The notes under the pieces were generated by a model, which made no database searches, was not told the DNA's origin, and saw only the letters and a list, made by a program, of their open reading frames with translations. Positions 21,039 to 31,618 of a stretch of 64,000 nucleotides of DNA are shown here, in pieces (positions within the stretch are counted from its first letter, which is position 1; each line of letters starts with the position of its first letter). The translations under genes and the position numbers were made by a program. This DNA comes from Lepas anatifera (taxonomy: Eukaryota > Arthropoda > Thecostraca > Lepadidae): NCBI GenBank assembly GCA_034440635.1, contig JAOTON010001138.1:234501-298500 (forward strand). The letters are read 5' to 3'.

Positions 21039-24000
21039 AGGAAAATGCCGGATCCCCTGCTTCCCATTGGGGATTTAGACTTAGCGTAAGGCTAGAACTT
21101 TGGGGTCTTCGTTGGCTTAGGATTTGCGTTGGTTGGCTAGGCATTGCTCTTGAAACACGTACTTTTAAGTCGTCATTAACTGATCATCGACAACGTTAAA
21201 TGATTCATGTAAGCTACAGGAAGTCAGGCTTTGCTTGAAGTTTAGTCTTTTAGTCGGAAGCTCTGTCAAAACGGAGTACTAGAGCTACAAAACGAAATCT
21301 GCTTCGGAGGTGTAAATTTTGTTGGGATCCTGTGTAAATTCAGCATTCATACCCCTGAATTCTTCAACATTGAGGCATCCTCACCGTGAGCTTTTACGAA
21401 ATGGACCATTTTATTGGATATGAAATATTCTGAATGCTTGTGTACTTCCTGCTGTATGTCAGCTGCCATTTTGCCGTTATTTTTTCGCCCGCCTTCTGTG
21501 AAGGATTTTTCCGTATTTTCCACTCGCTGTCAAATCCACCAGTGCCAAGTTTTGATTTTGTTTTCTGATTGCATTGAAGTGTCGTGGGAGCTTCCTTATA
21601 TTCATGTTTATTGGTCAGGTGTGTCGTGCAGATAGTGGCAGTGCACACCCCTCGGTCGGAAAATGGATGTGCTTCGTCAGATCCTGTCAGAAGCGTCATC
21701 TGCGGGAAAGACTGCTGCCGCTGTCGAGACATGACAAGTGACCATTGTCACGTCAGAGCCGGCATGTCCATTCCCCCACCCCCGTATGGTACGAATTTGT
21801 GTGTAGTCTTTAGTTATTCTTGTAGTAAACGGGCGTTATAGGAATGTTTATTCAACAAGCAAAAGTGAGGGAAGTGGGGTCTCGCGCAATTTTGGCACGC
21901 ATCAGGTAATTTATATCGGAACTTGTCCGGCATTGGTAATTGGCCTAGCATCCGAAACGTCGTGCCGCGACTTCAAATAGGAAGCGCAGTTGAAGCACTA
22001 CTCTCCTGGGCAGGGCCAGTAAGTTATGTGTAGTTTGTTTGATTCTGCGCACATAAAAACATCAAAATGTAGACACGCTTGTTAAATACTGCCTGTCGAA
22101 CAAAACTTGGTGTACCTTGCAGTAGTGTCCAGCAACCGACGGTCTTCAAGTAAAGAATAGTTCGGAACGGCATCGCTTATTTGCTCAAATAACATCTCCA
22201 CGGGCCATCCTAGCACTGAGAAAAATACATAGAAATAATATGGACGTGGCGTTGTCTTAGTTTTCAATTGTGCTGTAGCTCCTGACCAGGTTTGTCTCGA
22301 GCTCACATAGTTGGAGGGTATCCAGGGCTGACGGTCTGAACAGAAATCTAATGGGAAGGGCTATTATTACGTTGTTTTTCTGTGTTGCTAATTTCATGGG
22401 TCAGCCTCCAGTCACGTTCTCTGGTTGCGGACTGGAAGAATGATGGAGCTGGCAACTGTCAGTTGTCTTGGCTCTCAAATTTTCGCACTCTCTGTTGGCC
22501 TGAAGTTTTGCAGCTGACAGGTGAGGAAAACGTTTTCCCACATAAATGGCCCCATCGTAATTACGCGGGCCTTTATTTTTCAGGAGTTGAGGTACAGCTG
22601 TGTGATGTCATTGAAAGCGAGAACTTTTTTAGGCACCACGCCGTAACGCCGCTTGGCTTGCGGCAGACATTTCCTTGCAGTGCATTGGCTCGCGGCAGAC
22701 GTTTCCATGCCGCTCATTGGTTTCCAGCATACCAGACCACCATGAGAAGATCGTACCCAAACTAGGATGGTAAATGGACCACTGATGGACGCTTCTCTAA
22801 CCGTGGCATCTAATATTAGCATTTAGCTCAAAGTGCACAAGTATTTTCCCGTGAATCTAAATGATAAATGCGATGGACAAACTGTACTTGATTTGTGAAA
22901 ACCATTTTCGGTTTGCTGAGTATTTTTCGAGACACTAGTCGGAAATCGGATATATTGTCGAAGCTTTCGAATGTCGTGCGAATGTCTTCAACGATGGTGA
23001 AGTAAAGAGCCTATCCAGCGCTTATTCTAAAGATACATAAGTTTAAACAACTATTTCCGTACCAAGCTCTAATCCTACTCTCTGTTTTTTTTACTTCATT
23101 TCATACTTTTTGCTTTTTATGAAGCTGTAATACTTGTTTTGCCACGCGGAGCTGGTCGCGCGACCTTCGAAAGCTCCGGTGATATCTCCGAATTCGGACC
23201 GGCGACCTCAACAAATACTCAACGAACCGAATATGTCCTTGTCCATTATGATCTACCGCAACAACGAAAACAAATTTCTTGGATGGGGCCAGCTCGCCTC
23301 GTTAATTAGAGGACCATATAGTGTATGTTCTCAGCCCAGCGTTGCCAGCGATCTCTTCGTCCGCACTGACATTAATTATGGCAGTAAAATTCCGGGAATT
23401 CCACTGCCACTTGCGGTGCGAATTATATAACGGAATCTTGCTATTCCAAGACGAGAAAAATACGTAGAGGTGCGCCCAACACGGTTTTAGTTTGGTTAAC
23501 ACATTTCCTTGTCATTTTGTGCATGCAGTAGCATTATGGTCCGGGCGTGTATCTGCAAGGCTAAGAATATAGCTCTTAACATATATATGATTTTGGCTTA
23601 CATGTGGAAAACATCCTGACCCGTGTCCCACCATATAACCTGCCCATATAACACAACAAAGGGTATTTGTAAGGCACACCGTGGCTTTCAACTGGGTTTT
23701 GTGATGTCCTGGAATGTGCCAGGCTAAGAAGCTATCAATCACAAGCGTTCTAACGAAGACCTCCACGCTAAGAGCTCGTTTATAAGCGTTTCATTGTTAG
23801 CCGTAGGTATCACTGGGTGCTGGCGGCCTGTTACCATGTAGCGCGGTGGGGCCCTGCTTGGGATTGGCATTGGCGAGCTCGGACAGCCTGTCTCGCATCT
23901 CAGGTGCTTCACTGTTTGTCAGCTCGAGGGTCAGGTTTTGTGCGTCGGTCAGAGCTCCTAGATCGGTACAATACAGTAATAATCGCCACCCTGACATCCA

Positions 24001-24157
24001 TGGAATGATCTCTTAAGAAATACATTTAGTTCAGCATGCGCCTGCAAAAGCATTGTTTTTATTTACTCACTTCAATCCATGTCTCAGAATGCATAAGGTC
24101 GGGGCCCAGTTTCTGTGTCAGCCTTTGATCTGCGCCCCGTTTCGCATTGCCTTTTAC
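21039..24157. other. unassigned sequence
   Basis: A 33-base word with GCGGCAGAC and TTTCC repeats twice at about 22655-22720. Nothing else could be supported over these 3 kb. Confidence 0.4.
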
Positions 24158-24327
24158 TAGTGGCGGATACAAGGGGGGAGCTAAGGGCCTCAAGCCCCCT
24201 CCCCTTCCCCGAAATGTCAGAGTGCCTATAGTTAATGCATAGGCGGAGGCTGATCCGAGACAGTGGTGGAGGAGGCTTGAGTCCTTAGCCCCCCCCCCCC
24301 AGAAATGAAGTCCTGGATCCGCCACTG
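24158..24327. mobile_element. small hAT-type MITE without clear duplication
   Basis: The left end TAGTGGCGGATACAAGGGGG and the reverse complement of the right end, CAGTGGCGGATCCAGGA, form terminal inverted repeats. The interior is C/G-tract rich. The flanking 8-mers (CCTTTTAC and CCGACTGC) do not match, so the site has decayed or the edges are misplaced. Confidence 0.6.
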
Positions 24328-25365
24328 CCGACTGCCACTTACGGGCTCCGGCCGGCGGCTGATGTGGCGCAGGTGCGAGGCACTGCCGGGCGTCAGCTGA
24401 TGTGTCGCGCGTGCTGCCGGTGCTGCGGCACAGCTCTTTTGTTGGCCGTTGGCGGCACTAATGGCACATGGGCTGCGTCGGCGACGGTGTGTTTTGGTCG
24501 GCAGCCATCTGCGGCCGAAGTCACCGCGCGGCGGACGCTGCTCCAAACAAACGGCGGCTCCAGCGACAGCGGTCCTGTCTGCTTTGACCCCAAATGCGGA
24601 CCACAGTCTCTTTTCCCGTGTAATGTCTGGGTGGCTGGGATAGCCTTTTTTATAGAATATGTGTTGTATAAAACCCTGCTGTCGGGAAAACTGTTCATGT
24701 GGTGGCTTCTTGGCCCAGCCTGTTTCAGTCATCGACTTATTTCATCCTTCAGTTTAGGGAGCATTGTTCTGCGTTGCCTTTTGTTGGTGTTGAGTGCAGA
24801 TGGCACGCGTCAGCAATTCACTTTTCTCCGAGAACAAATTCGCCTTACCCGTTTAACGAATCCTTTGGCTGGTCCTGCTCAGTCCCGCTATATGTCCCCC
24901 TCGCTGCGAAGGCTCTAAAACCCAACGTGCGTTGGTTGGAACGGTTAAACTTTCAACGAAGAACCTCAACTTGAACCGCCAGCGTTGGAGTTGAAGAGCC
25001 TTCAACGTTGAACCTTAGAATGTGCTCAAAGTCAAACAGCCGCAGAATAAGCCAGACCGGACACTCTGACTGTTATTCAAGCAGTGCGTACGTGCTAAGA
25101 AAAAAACAACAACCTGGTTACCGCTGTCCCTATACAGTGCATAATTCTGTACAGGCTCAACCACCTCCGGAGCGGAGCTGGCAACGGCTTTATGCTTGGG
25201 TGTGGAAGGCCCCTGGATCAGGGCTGGCCTGTGACAGCCTTTTCTGCAGCCGCCTCCGATTCAGGATATGGCGGTACACTGGAGGGGTGTGCGCCTCAGC
25301 AGCGGAATCGATGCCATGACAGCCGGAGTTCCTGTTTGTGGGTGCACGGGCCTGATCGGCCTTTA
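24328..25365. other. unassigned sequence with CpG-rich start
   Basis: 24350-24560 is CpG-rich and has open frames on both strands with no domain. Near 24930-25015 CAACG/CGTTG words cluster in both orientations. Confidence 0.35.
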
Positions 25366-26311
25366 ACACCCGCCCCGGTGGGCCCCCGAGCCACCTTCGC
25401 CCTGGTGGAGGTTTTCAACCCCCCCCCCACCTGTCCTCGAACTCAGCTCCTATGCGGGAAAGCGAAAAAACGTGAAAGCTGGTGGATAGCTCATACAACT
25501 TCATGAAGAAACTAGATAGGTCACTTTTTGGCTCAGGTTAATATTGAGGTCATGACAGGGCAAAGAAGGCGGCATGTTAGAGAAGAGTTTCCGGTTGATT
25601 AGCGTGTGACAGTGTTGATTAAGAGTCATTTTAAAGCACCTTTGGCTTCCTCTCGTTACGGCGAATCGAATAATGTATAATATTACTATTCTAGGTCAAA
25701 ACATAAAATGGCCTGACCTAAGATCAGTTTAAGGCCGCTATATAACCTGGCATAGTCAATGTGCATATAAATGGACTCACAATAAAAATCCAAACACAAT
25801 GGTATCAAGATGAAATTGATAAAAAATTTTATCATCATTTCCGACAAAGTTATTCACCTAAGTCTGAAAATCTGCTTCAGTAATTCCAGATGAGCTCTCA
25901 GGCGTCACAGGCCCAAACTTGTAACATGCACCTGGAAAGGGGCTTAGGATACTATGATTTAGAGAATACGAAGGTATTCCAAGCGATATCTACAGAAATG
26001 TAGTAATCTTTCGGAAAATATCCGTTCTCCCCCATGCATTTCCAATGGAGAGGTCATGATCCGTACCTGACCATAGATCATCTATATGAAAAATCCCGGA
26101 ATACATTTTGTAGTAACGGTGGGCCCTTATGTGGGATAAGTTTCAATGTGATAGATTCACCCTTTTCGTACTTAATGCACCTTAAACATTTTTGGAGGTG
26201 AGCTCACTTGAACTGCACTGGTGACCTGACCTGAGATGACCCGACCTTAAGATTTTGGGGGAAAGCTGCGGAATGGATGAAGGATTAGGTGTGCAAAGTA
26301 CGGGGGCGCTT
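25366..26311 (+). repeat. copy 2 of the ~945 bp AGGTCA-rich dispersed repeat
   Basis: Collinear with 776-1720 in the same orientation. Seven AGGTCA/TGACCT hexamers remain: 25518, 25547, 25693, 25714, 26051, 26222 and 26227. The terminal overlapping TGACCTGACCT pair is kept in both copies. The DR1 motif of copy 1 is degraded here (CGTCACAGGCCC). Confidence 0.8.
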
Positions 26312-27554
26312 CCCGCCTACCGACGTATCGTGCCTACCGACACTGGCGGGGGTTTACGAATGTTACGCTGATCATGCATGCCCTGCTTCATTATCGTATT
26401 TTTTATTTGTTTTTGTTGTACTACTCCGTGCTTAAACCGGGTCACCGTGGACATTGCACCCAATTGAGGTACTAAGGTAACAACATAGTAGGTATTTTGC
26501 GGTGAAAAATGTGGTTTTATCCAACAGTTTTGAAATGCCTCAGACTGCTCATAATTCGAAGAGCTCGCTTTTTGCTAAATATTTGCTTATGTCCCGATTT
26601 TTATGACTCCTAGCGGTATATATGTGGCGTTTGGTTGCAGTGAGTTTGTGATAAGGTAAATAAACGTAGGAACGTCTGGAACTCCCGGGGGGGGGGTTGA
26701 TATATTTTTAGGGCATTTGCTTCCTGTCAACGTCAGATGGTTAATGGTGAAGGATTTTGAATGTTAGGTGTATGACCTCCTTGACCCCCCCGCTCTGTTC
26801 CCATGCCCACGAATGCTAGCCAGGCTTGGCCCAAAGTATACCGTAGTGTATTCATAGACCCGTTTAAAATACAGCACTCGACTCGTGTGCCAAATGGCCG
26901 CAGTCATCGAGCCGCCATTAAACAGCAATACACACAATTTACGACGGGTACTCAACGTGGCAGGCTAGTGCCAGGCATTGGCGGGGAATGCTTTCGGCGA
27001 GTTAACAGATCTGATATTGCTGGAAGTTTGTTATTTCCTTCTCACTTGTGCTCGGGGGTTGTGCTTTTTGTCCCCGGGACGTCTAGTTGGTCGCGAGTAG
27101 TTGACTGTTTCTGATATTAATTTGTGCTCCAATTGTGGACGGACTCGACATCGACACTATGTCAGTGTTATCACATTTCACAGCACGATAACTATATCAA
27201 GCTTGTATTCTGGGTTCGCTTCTCTATAGTTTGCAAATCTTGGCAGTGTCATTCGACGTGTCTGTGTTTTAGTTCGGTGTGTGTTTTAGTTCAGTGATAG
27301 TTGTTTTTAACGCCTCGGTTCAGTACCAGTGTGTTTGCTGCCGCCGGACCAGTCTGCCGGTCGCGTTACCGCTGCGGCCTGGGTCTCGCGCGCTCCCTCC
27401 CACCTCGCGAAGCGCGTTGATGAGCTGTACTGTCGGGCTCGGACCTGCAGCCGACATCCCTGGTGGGCCCCGTGCATGCTGACCACGTACATACGTACGT
27501 CAGCTGTTACAGCTGTAAATCAGGCCTCAGCGCCCGTCGGAATGGCCAGTGTGT
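26312..27554. other. unassigned sequence
   Basis: A G9 tract lies near 26690, and a CpG-rich patch at 27340-27480. No gene can be supported. Confidence 0.4.
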
Positions 27555-27736
27555 CATCTGATCAGCCTTTGATTGACGTCAGCCTGTTGATTGACCGCTG
27601 GCCGGTGTGTTGGTTGACCTCTGACCAGCCTGTTGATTGACCCCCGGCCAGCGTCTTGATCGAGCTCTGGCCGGTGTGTTGATTTACCTCTGATCTGAAT
27701 GCTGATTGACCTCTGGCCAGCCTGTTGAAATTAAAG
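27555..27736. repeat. imperfect ~22 bp tandem repeat, about 8 copies
   Basis: TTGATTGACC-like words recur every 21-24 bases, separated by CTCTGGCCAGCCTG-like sequence. Confidence 0.8.
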
Positions 27737-29111
27737 CCTCGTTCCACACAGGGCTGATGTGAAGCTTATACCGACACGGCAAATGCAACGACTATGCATG
27801 TCTGGCTTTGAACGGTCCTGACAAAGAGACACCGACGTCAGCTTCATTGTTGTGGCTCCAAAGCTGAATTATCAGGGAGCAGGATTAGGATTTACGAATC
27901 CAGACCTATGGACCAACACAAACAACGAGGCCTTGGCGAAATGAGGCTGGCAGATTCCCTGTCCCAGTTGAGCGCGCGTTATGAACCGGTCGTTACATCG
28001 GAATCCACGCTTTATCTTGCTGCTTTGAAATAAGCATCAAGAACAATTTTTCTTGGAGGTAAAGTAGCGTGCGATACACCCACGCCGAGTTGGGCGTTGC
28101 AAGCGAGTATCCCAAGGCGTGTTTGCACGGTGCGGAGGACCTTCAGAACTGGTCGAAAGGTTTTCAGCTGCATTGCTGGGGTCGGAAACTTGCCAGAACC
28201 ATAAGTTGGAAGAGAAAATTGAGCCCGAATCCGAGCCGTCTCTTATTTTATTTGTTGGGGATCTCTTTCCTCCTTCCAACAGAATGTTCAGGATTCACTG
28301 TCCTGGCTTTGTTTTCGGTGGCGGCCCATTTGCAAACAGTCGCGCAGCTTTGTCATTTACTCCTCTGGAAACAGTGTGGATTCTTGCGTTTCAGGCGTTT
28401 TGATCACTCGCGATAGTTCCATTTGTTATGTTTCATATCACATAAGTGCAAATGAATGTGGAGAGTGGTCAGATCCAGGGGAACTCTTGGCGCTCACTGG
28501 TTCCGGGAAACTCGGCCACCGGTGGTGGCAATTCTGACATTATATTAAAAAATATTAATGACAATAATAACTGCAACGGGCGCTGGCGCTGAAGCTGACC
28601 ATTTTCTCAGAATTACGAGGAGGAAACTGTGACCAGCTAAATAAATACCTTACTGTGTCTATAACAGAATATGCTGTAAGAAATGGCGTAAACAAAGGCC
28701 GAAACCTCTAAGTTAGCCCAGTCACGTGAAGCCAGCGTCTGGGTTAATTCTGATGCAGTGCGCTAACCTTTAGCCACTCACACAGCAGCCGCTTGCTGTA
28801 GCTGGGCGCCATACGAGTTTACTACTGATTTACCCTAAGGCCTTAAAGGGTGGATTGGGTATATAAAGCGCAGGCTCTAGCATCAAGGTCAGCGCATTCT
28901 CAAGGAGATGGATCTCAAGTTGTGGTCCCATGCGGACTCCCCAGCGTGTAATTAGCAACGGCAGGGTCGTTTCCATCCCTCATGCCTTTGGGACGGACTA
29001 TCCCGGACCACGATATTTGACAATGCTAATTGAAATTCAAACAGTATTACGTTTGAATCAAGGGATCGTAACAAGTCTGATGAGGAAGAGGGTCTCTTTT
29101 TTGCCCAATTT
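27737..29111. other. unassigned sequence
   Basis: Short open frames up to 115 codons (28069-28416) show no recognised domain. No repeat unit is clear. Confidence 0.4.
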
Positions 29112-29356
29112 ATTCAAATCAGTCTCTTATTCGCCCTGGCGGGGGTGTTCACCCCCGCCAGGGCGAAGGTAGCTCAGAGGCCCACGGGGCGCTGGTCAAC
29201 TGATTCGGTTCGCAAAAACAATGCTTTAAATGGGTATAGAACATAAAATTGGGCGCCCCCAGCCAGACTAAAAATGGCGCCCCCTGGTCATGCAAGTGGC
29301 GCCCCCAGTGCTGCGGCCCCCTAGCGAAAATTCCTGGATCCGCCCCTAATTCAAAT
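29112..29356. mobile_element. candidate short transposon with exact 8 bp flanking duplication
   Basis: ATTCAAAT occurs at 29112-29119 and 29349-29356, bracketing a 229 bp segment that begins CAG and ends GGATCCGCCCCTA. The right end is of the GGATCCGCC hAT-MITE type, but the left end (CAGTCTCTTATTCGCC) is not its inverted match. The segment contains a perfect hairpin and GC-rich blocks related to the start of the 776-1720 repeat. Confidence 0.45.
29129..29166. repeat. perfect 18 bp-arm hairpin related to the AGGTCA-rich repeat
   Basis: The arms TTCGCCCTGGCGGGGGTG and complement flank a TT loop. Read on the minus strand, 29125-29193 matches the GC-rich opening of 25366-26311 (GCCCCGTGGGCCTCTGAGC followed by ACCTTCGCCCTGG). 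Confidence 0.8.
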
Positions 29357-30100
29357 ATAATTTTGGCAGACTTATGGCTTTCTGCAACTCTGCGAATAAA
29401 TCAGTTTCGCACCGTTGGTGAGAACACATGGGCTCGTGAATGGGCTCATGGAAAAACTTGTGGTCCTTCAAAGTTGGCGGTGACCATTTCAGCCCATAAA
29501 CATTAGGCGGGCCCCGCATATCCTCAGATCGTTCAATCTTAAGCGACACTGGACGCTAATCGATTGGCTTGAAATGTGGCTCGCGTGTGGCCTAGGTGTG
29601 TTCATATCCACCCCTGGGGTGACTTGAGCCGAGCGCGCGCGTTTGGTGAGGTCTGAGAGGGTGTATTCCGGACCCTCTCACTGTGTGGAGTTCTGGAGGC
29701 CATTCCATCAGGCATGCTTGGCAGCTTTAAGTTTTTAGCGATACTGAAAGGCAAGCTTCCAATCGACGTGCTATGCTCCTCATCTGGATATATATCATGT
29801 TCCACAAAGTCTGTTTTGTCTATAGACAGTTAAAATGTCCTTGTTCTCGCTGGTGGTGTGACGTCGTAAAACCCGAATCTTCCTTTCGATGCCGCTGTTC
29901 GATCCCACTTTGTTGGCCCCTCGATAGTGATGAAGACGAGCGCTGCTCTTGTCTGCCGAATAAATCCCTGGCTGATGAATCTGAAGCCGCGGTGGTCCCT
30001 CTTGATCACTTAGAGCTCCCGGGCCTTGAGCCCGCCGGCAGCCGCCAGCGCCGCGGAAAATAGGCTCCTGTGCTACCTGCATTTCGTATCGTCTTTTCAG
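29357..30100. other. unassigned sequence, possibly upstream of a gene
   Basis: No repeat is seen. An open frame at 29773-30063 lacks a recognisable domain. The end of the stretch is a good acceptor-like tract (TCGTCTTTTCAG, ending 30100). Confidence 0.35.
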
Positions 30101-30335
30101 AGCGCAGTGTTTAATTTGACAAGTTCCGGCGGCGCCGGTTTCGCTTTGGTGAGAAGTTGCGGCGCTGGGTTGTTTATGGTGTGGTGATGCACTGTTTGCC
30201 GCGGCGGATGTGTTTGGCGATTAATCAGGCGGTGTTTGTCGACAGAGAGGATCGGAGGACGTGATGACGACTGCCGGCGCAGTGCCCACCAACGGAGCCG
30301 TCATGCTCACCGACAACAACAATGACGCCAAAAAG
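30101..30335 (+). CDS. candidate first coding exon of an unidentified gene
   Basis: An acceptor-like tract (TCGTCTTTTCAG) ends at 30100 and a strong donor (AAG|GTGAGC) begins at 30336. Inside, ATG at 30264 opens 24 codons that run exactly in frame to the donor in phase 0. The peptide begins MTTAGAVPTNGAVM and ends in an Asn/Asp/Lys-rich stretch, which looks like a disordered N-terminus. The roughly 160 bases before the ATG are GC-rich and CpG-rich, as expected for a leader. No domain is present and no family is recognised. The exon would lie directly upstream of the 19 bp minisatellite, placing that array in the first intron. A chance ATG-to-donor frame of this length is possible. Confidence 0.4.
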
Positions 30336-30498
30336 GTGAGCGCCTACACACCACACCTGCCCGACCGCCGGTACCGCGAACAGACCATCATGTAGACAGC
30401 CCGACTCAACTGACGCCATCACCTGCCACCGCAATCTACAGAAGGAAATATGTCACGAGGTGCGGTGTTCTGCGCTGGCGCTGGTGGGCATGGCGCCT

Positions 30499-31618
30499 GA
30501 TATGTCGGCTGGTAGCGAGAATGTCGGCTGGTAGCGGGAATGTCGGCTGGTAGCGGGAATTTCGGCTGGTAGCGGGAATGTCGGCTGGTAGCGGGAATGT
30601 CGGCTGGTAGCGGGGATGTCGGCTGGTAGCGGGAATGTCGGCTGGTAGCGGGAATTTCGGCTGGTAGCGGGAATTTCGGCTGGTAGCGGGGATGTCGGCT
30701 GGTAGCGGGGATGTCGGCTGGTAGCGGGGATGTCGGCTGGTAGCGGGAATTTCGGCTGGTAGCGGGGATGTCGGCTGGTAGCGGGAATGTCGGCTGGTAG
30801 CGGGAATGTCGGCTGGTAGCGGGAATTTCGGCTGGTAGCGGGAATGTCGGCTGGTAGCGGGAATTTCGGCTGGTAGCGGGTATGTAGGCTGGTAGCGGGG
30901 ATGTCGGCTGGTAGCGGGTATGTAGGCTGGTAGCGGGGATGTCGGCTGGTAGCGGGGATGTCGGCTGGTAGCGGGGATGTCGGCTGGTAGCGGGGATGTC
31001 GGCTGCTAGCGGGTATGTAGGCTGGTAGCGGGGATGTCGGCTGGCTGCCGTTGTAGGCTGGTAGCGGGGATGTCGGCTGGCAGCCGTTGTAGGCTGGTAG
31101 CGGGGATGTCGGCTGGTAGCGGGGATGTCGGCTGGTAGCGGGTATGTAGGCTGGTAGCGGGGATGTCGGCTGGCAGCCGTTGTAGGCTGGTAGCGGGGAT
31201 GTCGGCTGGTAGCGGGGATGTCGGCTGGTAGCGGGTATGTAGGCTGGTAGCGGGGATGTCGGCTGGTAGCGGGTATGTAGGCTGGTAGCGGGGATGTCGG
31301 CTGGCTGCCGTTGTAGGCTGGTAGCGGGGATGTCGGCTGGTAGCGGGGATGTCGGCTGGTAGCGGGGATGTCGGCTGGTAGCGGGTATGTAGGCTGGTAG
31401 CGGGGATGTCGGCTGGCAGCCGTTGTAGGCTGGTAGCGGGGATGTCGGCTGGTAGCGGGGATGTCGGCTGGTAGCGGGGATGTCGGCTGGTAGCGGGTAT
31501 GTAGGCTGGTAGCGGGGATGTCGGCTGGCAGCCGTTGTAGGCTGGTAGCGGAGATATCGGCTAGCTGCAGCTGTCGGCTGGTAGCGGGGATGTCGGCTGC
31601 CCGCTGTTGTCGGCTAGC
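30499..31618. repeat. 19 bp minisatellite, about 59 copies, with higher-order variants
   Basis: The unit GGCTGGTAGCGGGGATGTC repeats with three main variants: GGGAATGTC/GGGAATTTC in the first third, then GGGGATGTC, GGGTATGTA and GGCTGGC(A/T)GCCGTTGTA intermixed. The later part repeats blocks of several units, so it evolved by block duplication. The minus strand is open for 424 codons with a 19-residue period (57 bp), best read as a by-product. Confidence 0.97.

Noticed and set aside
29074..29110. TCTGATGAGGAAGAGG as a hammerhead core
   Set aside because: A stem II-like hairpin exists but no GAA follows it.
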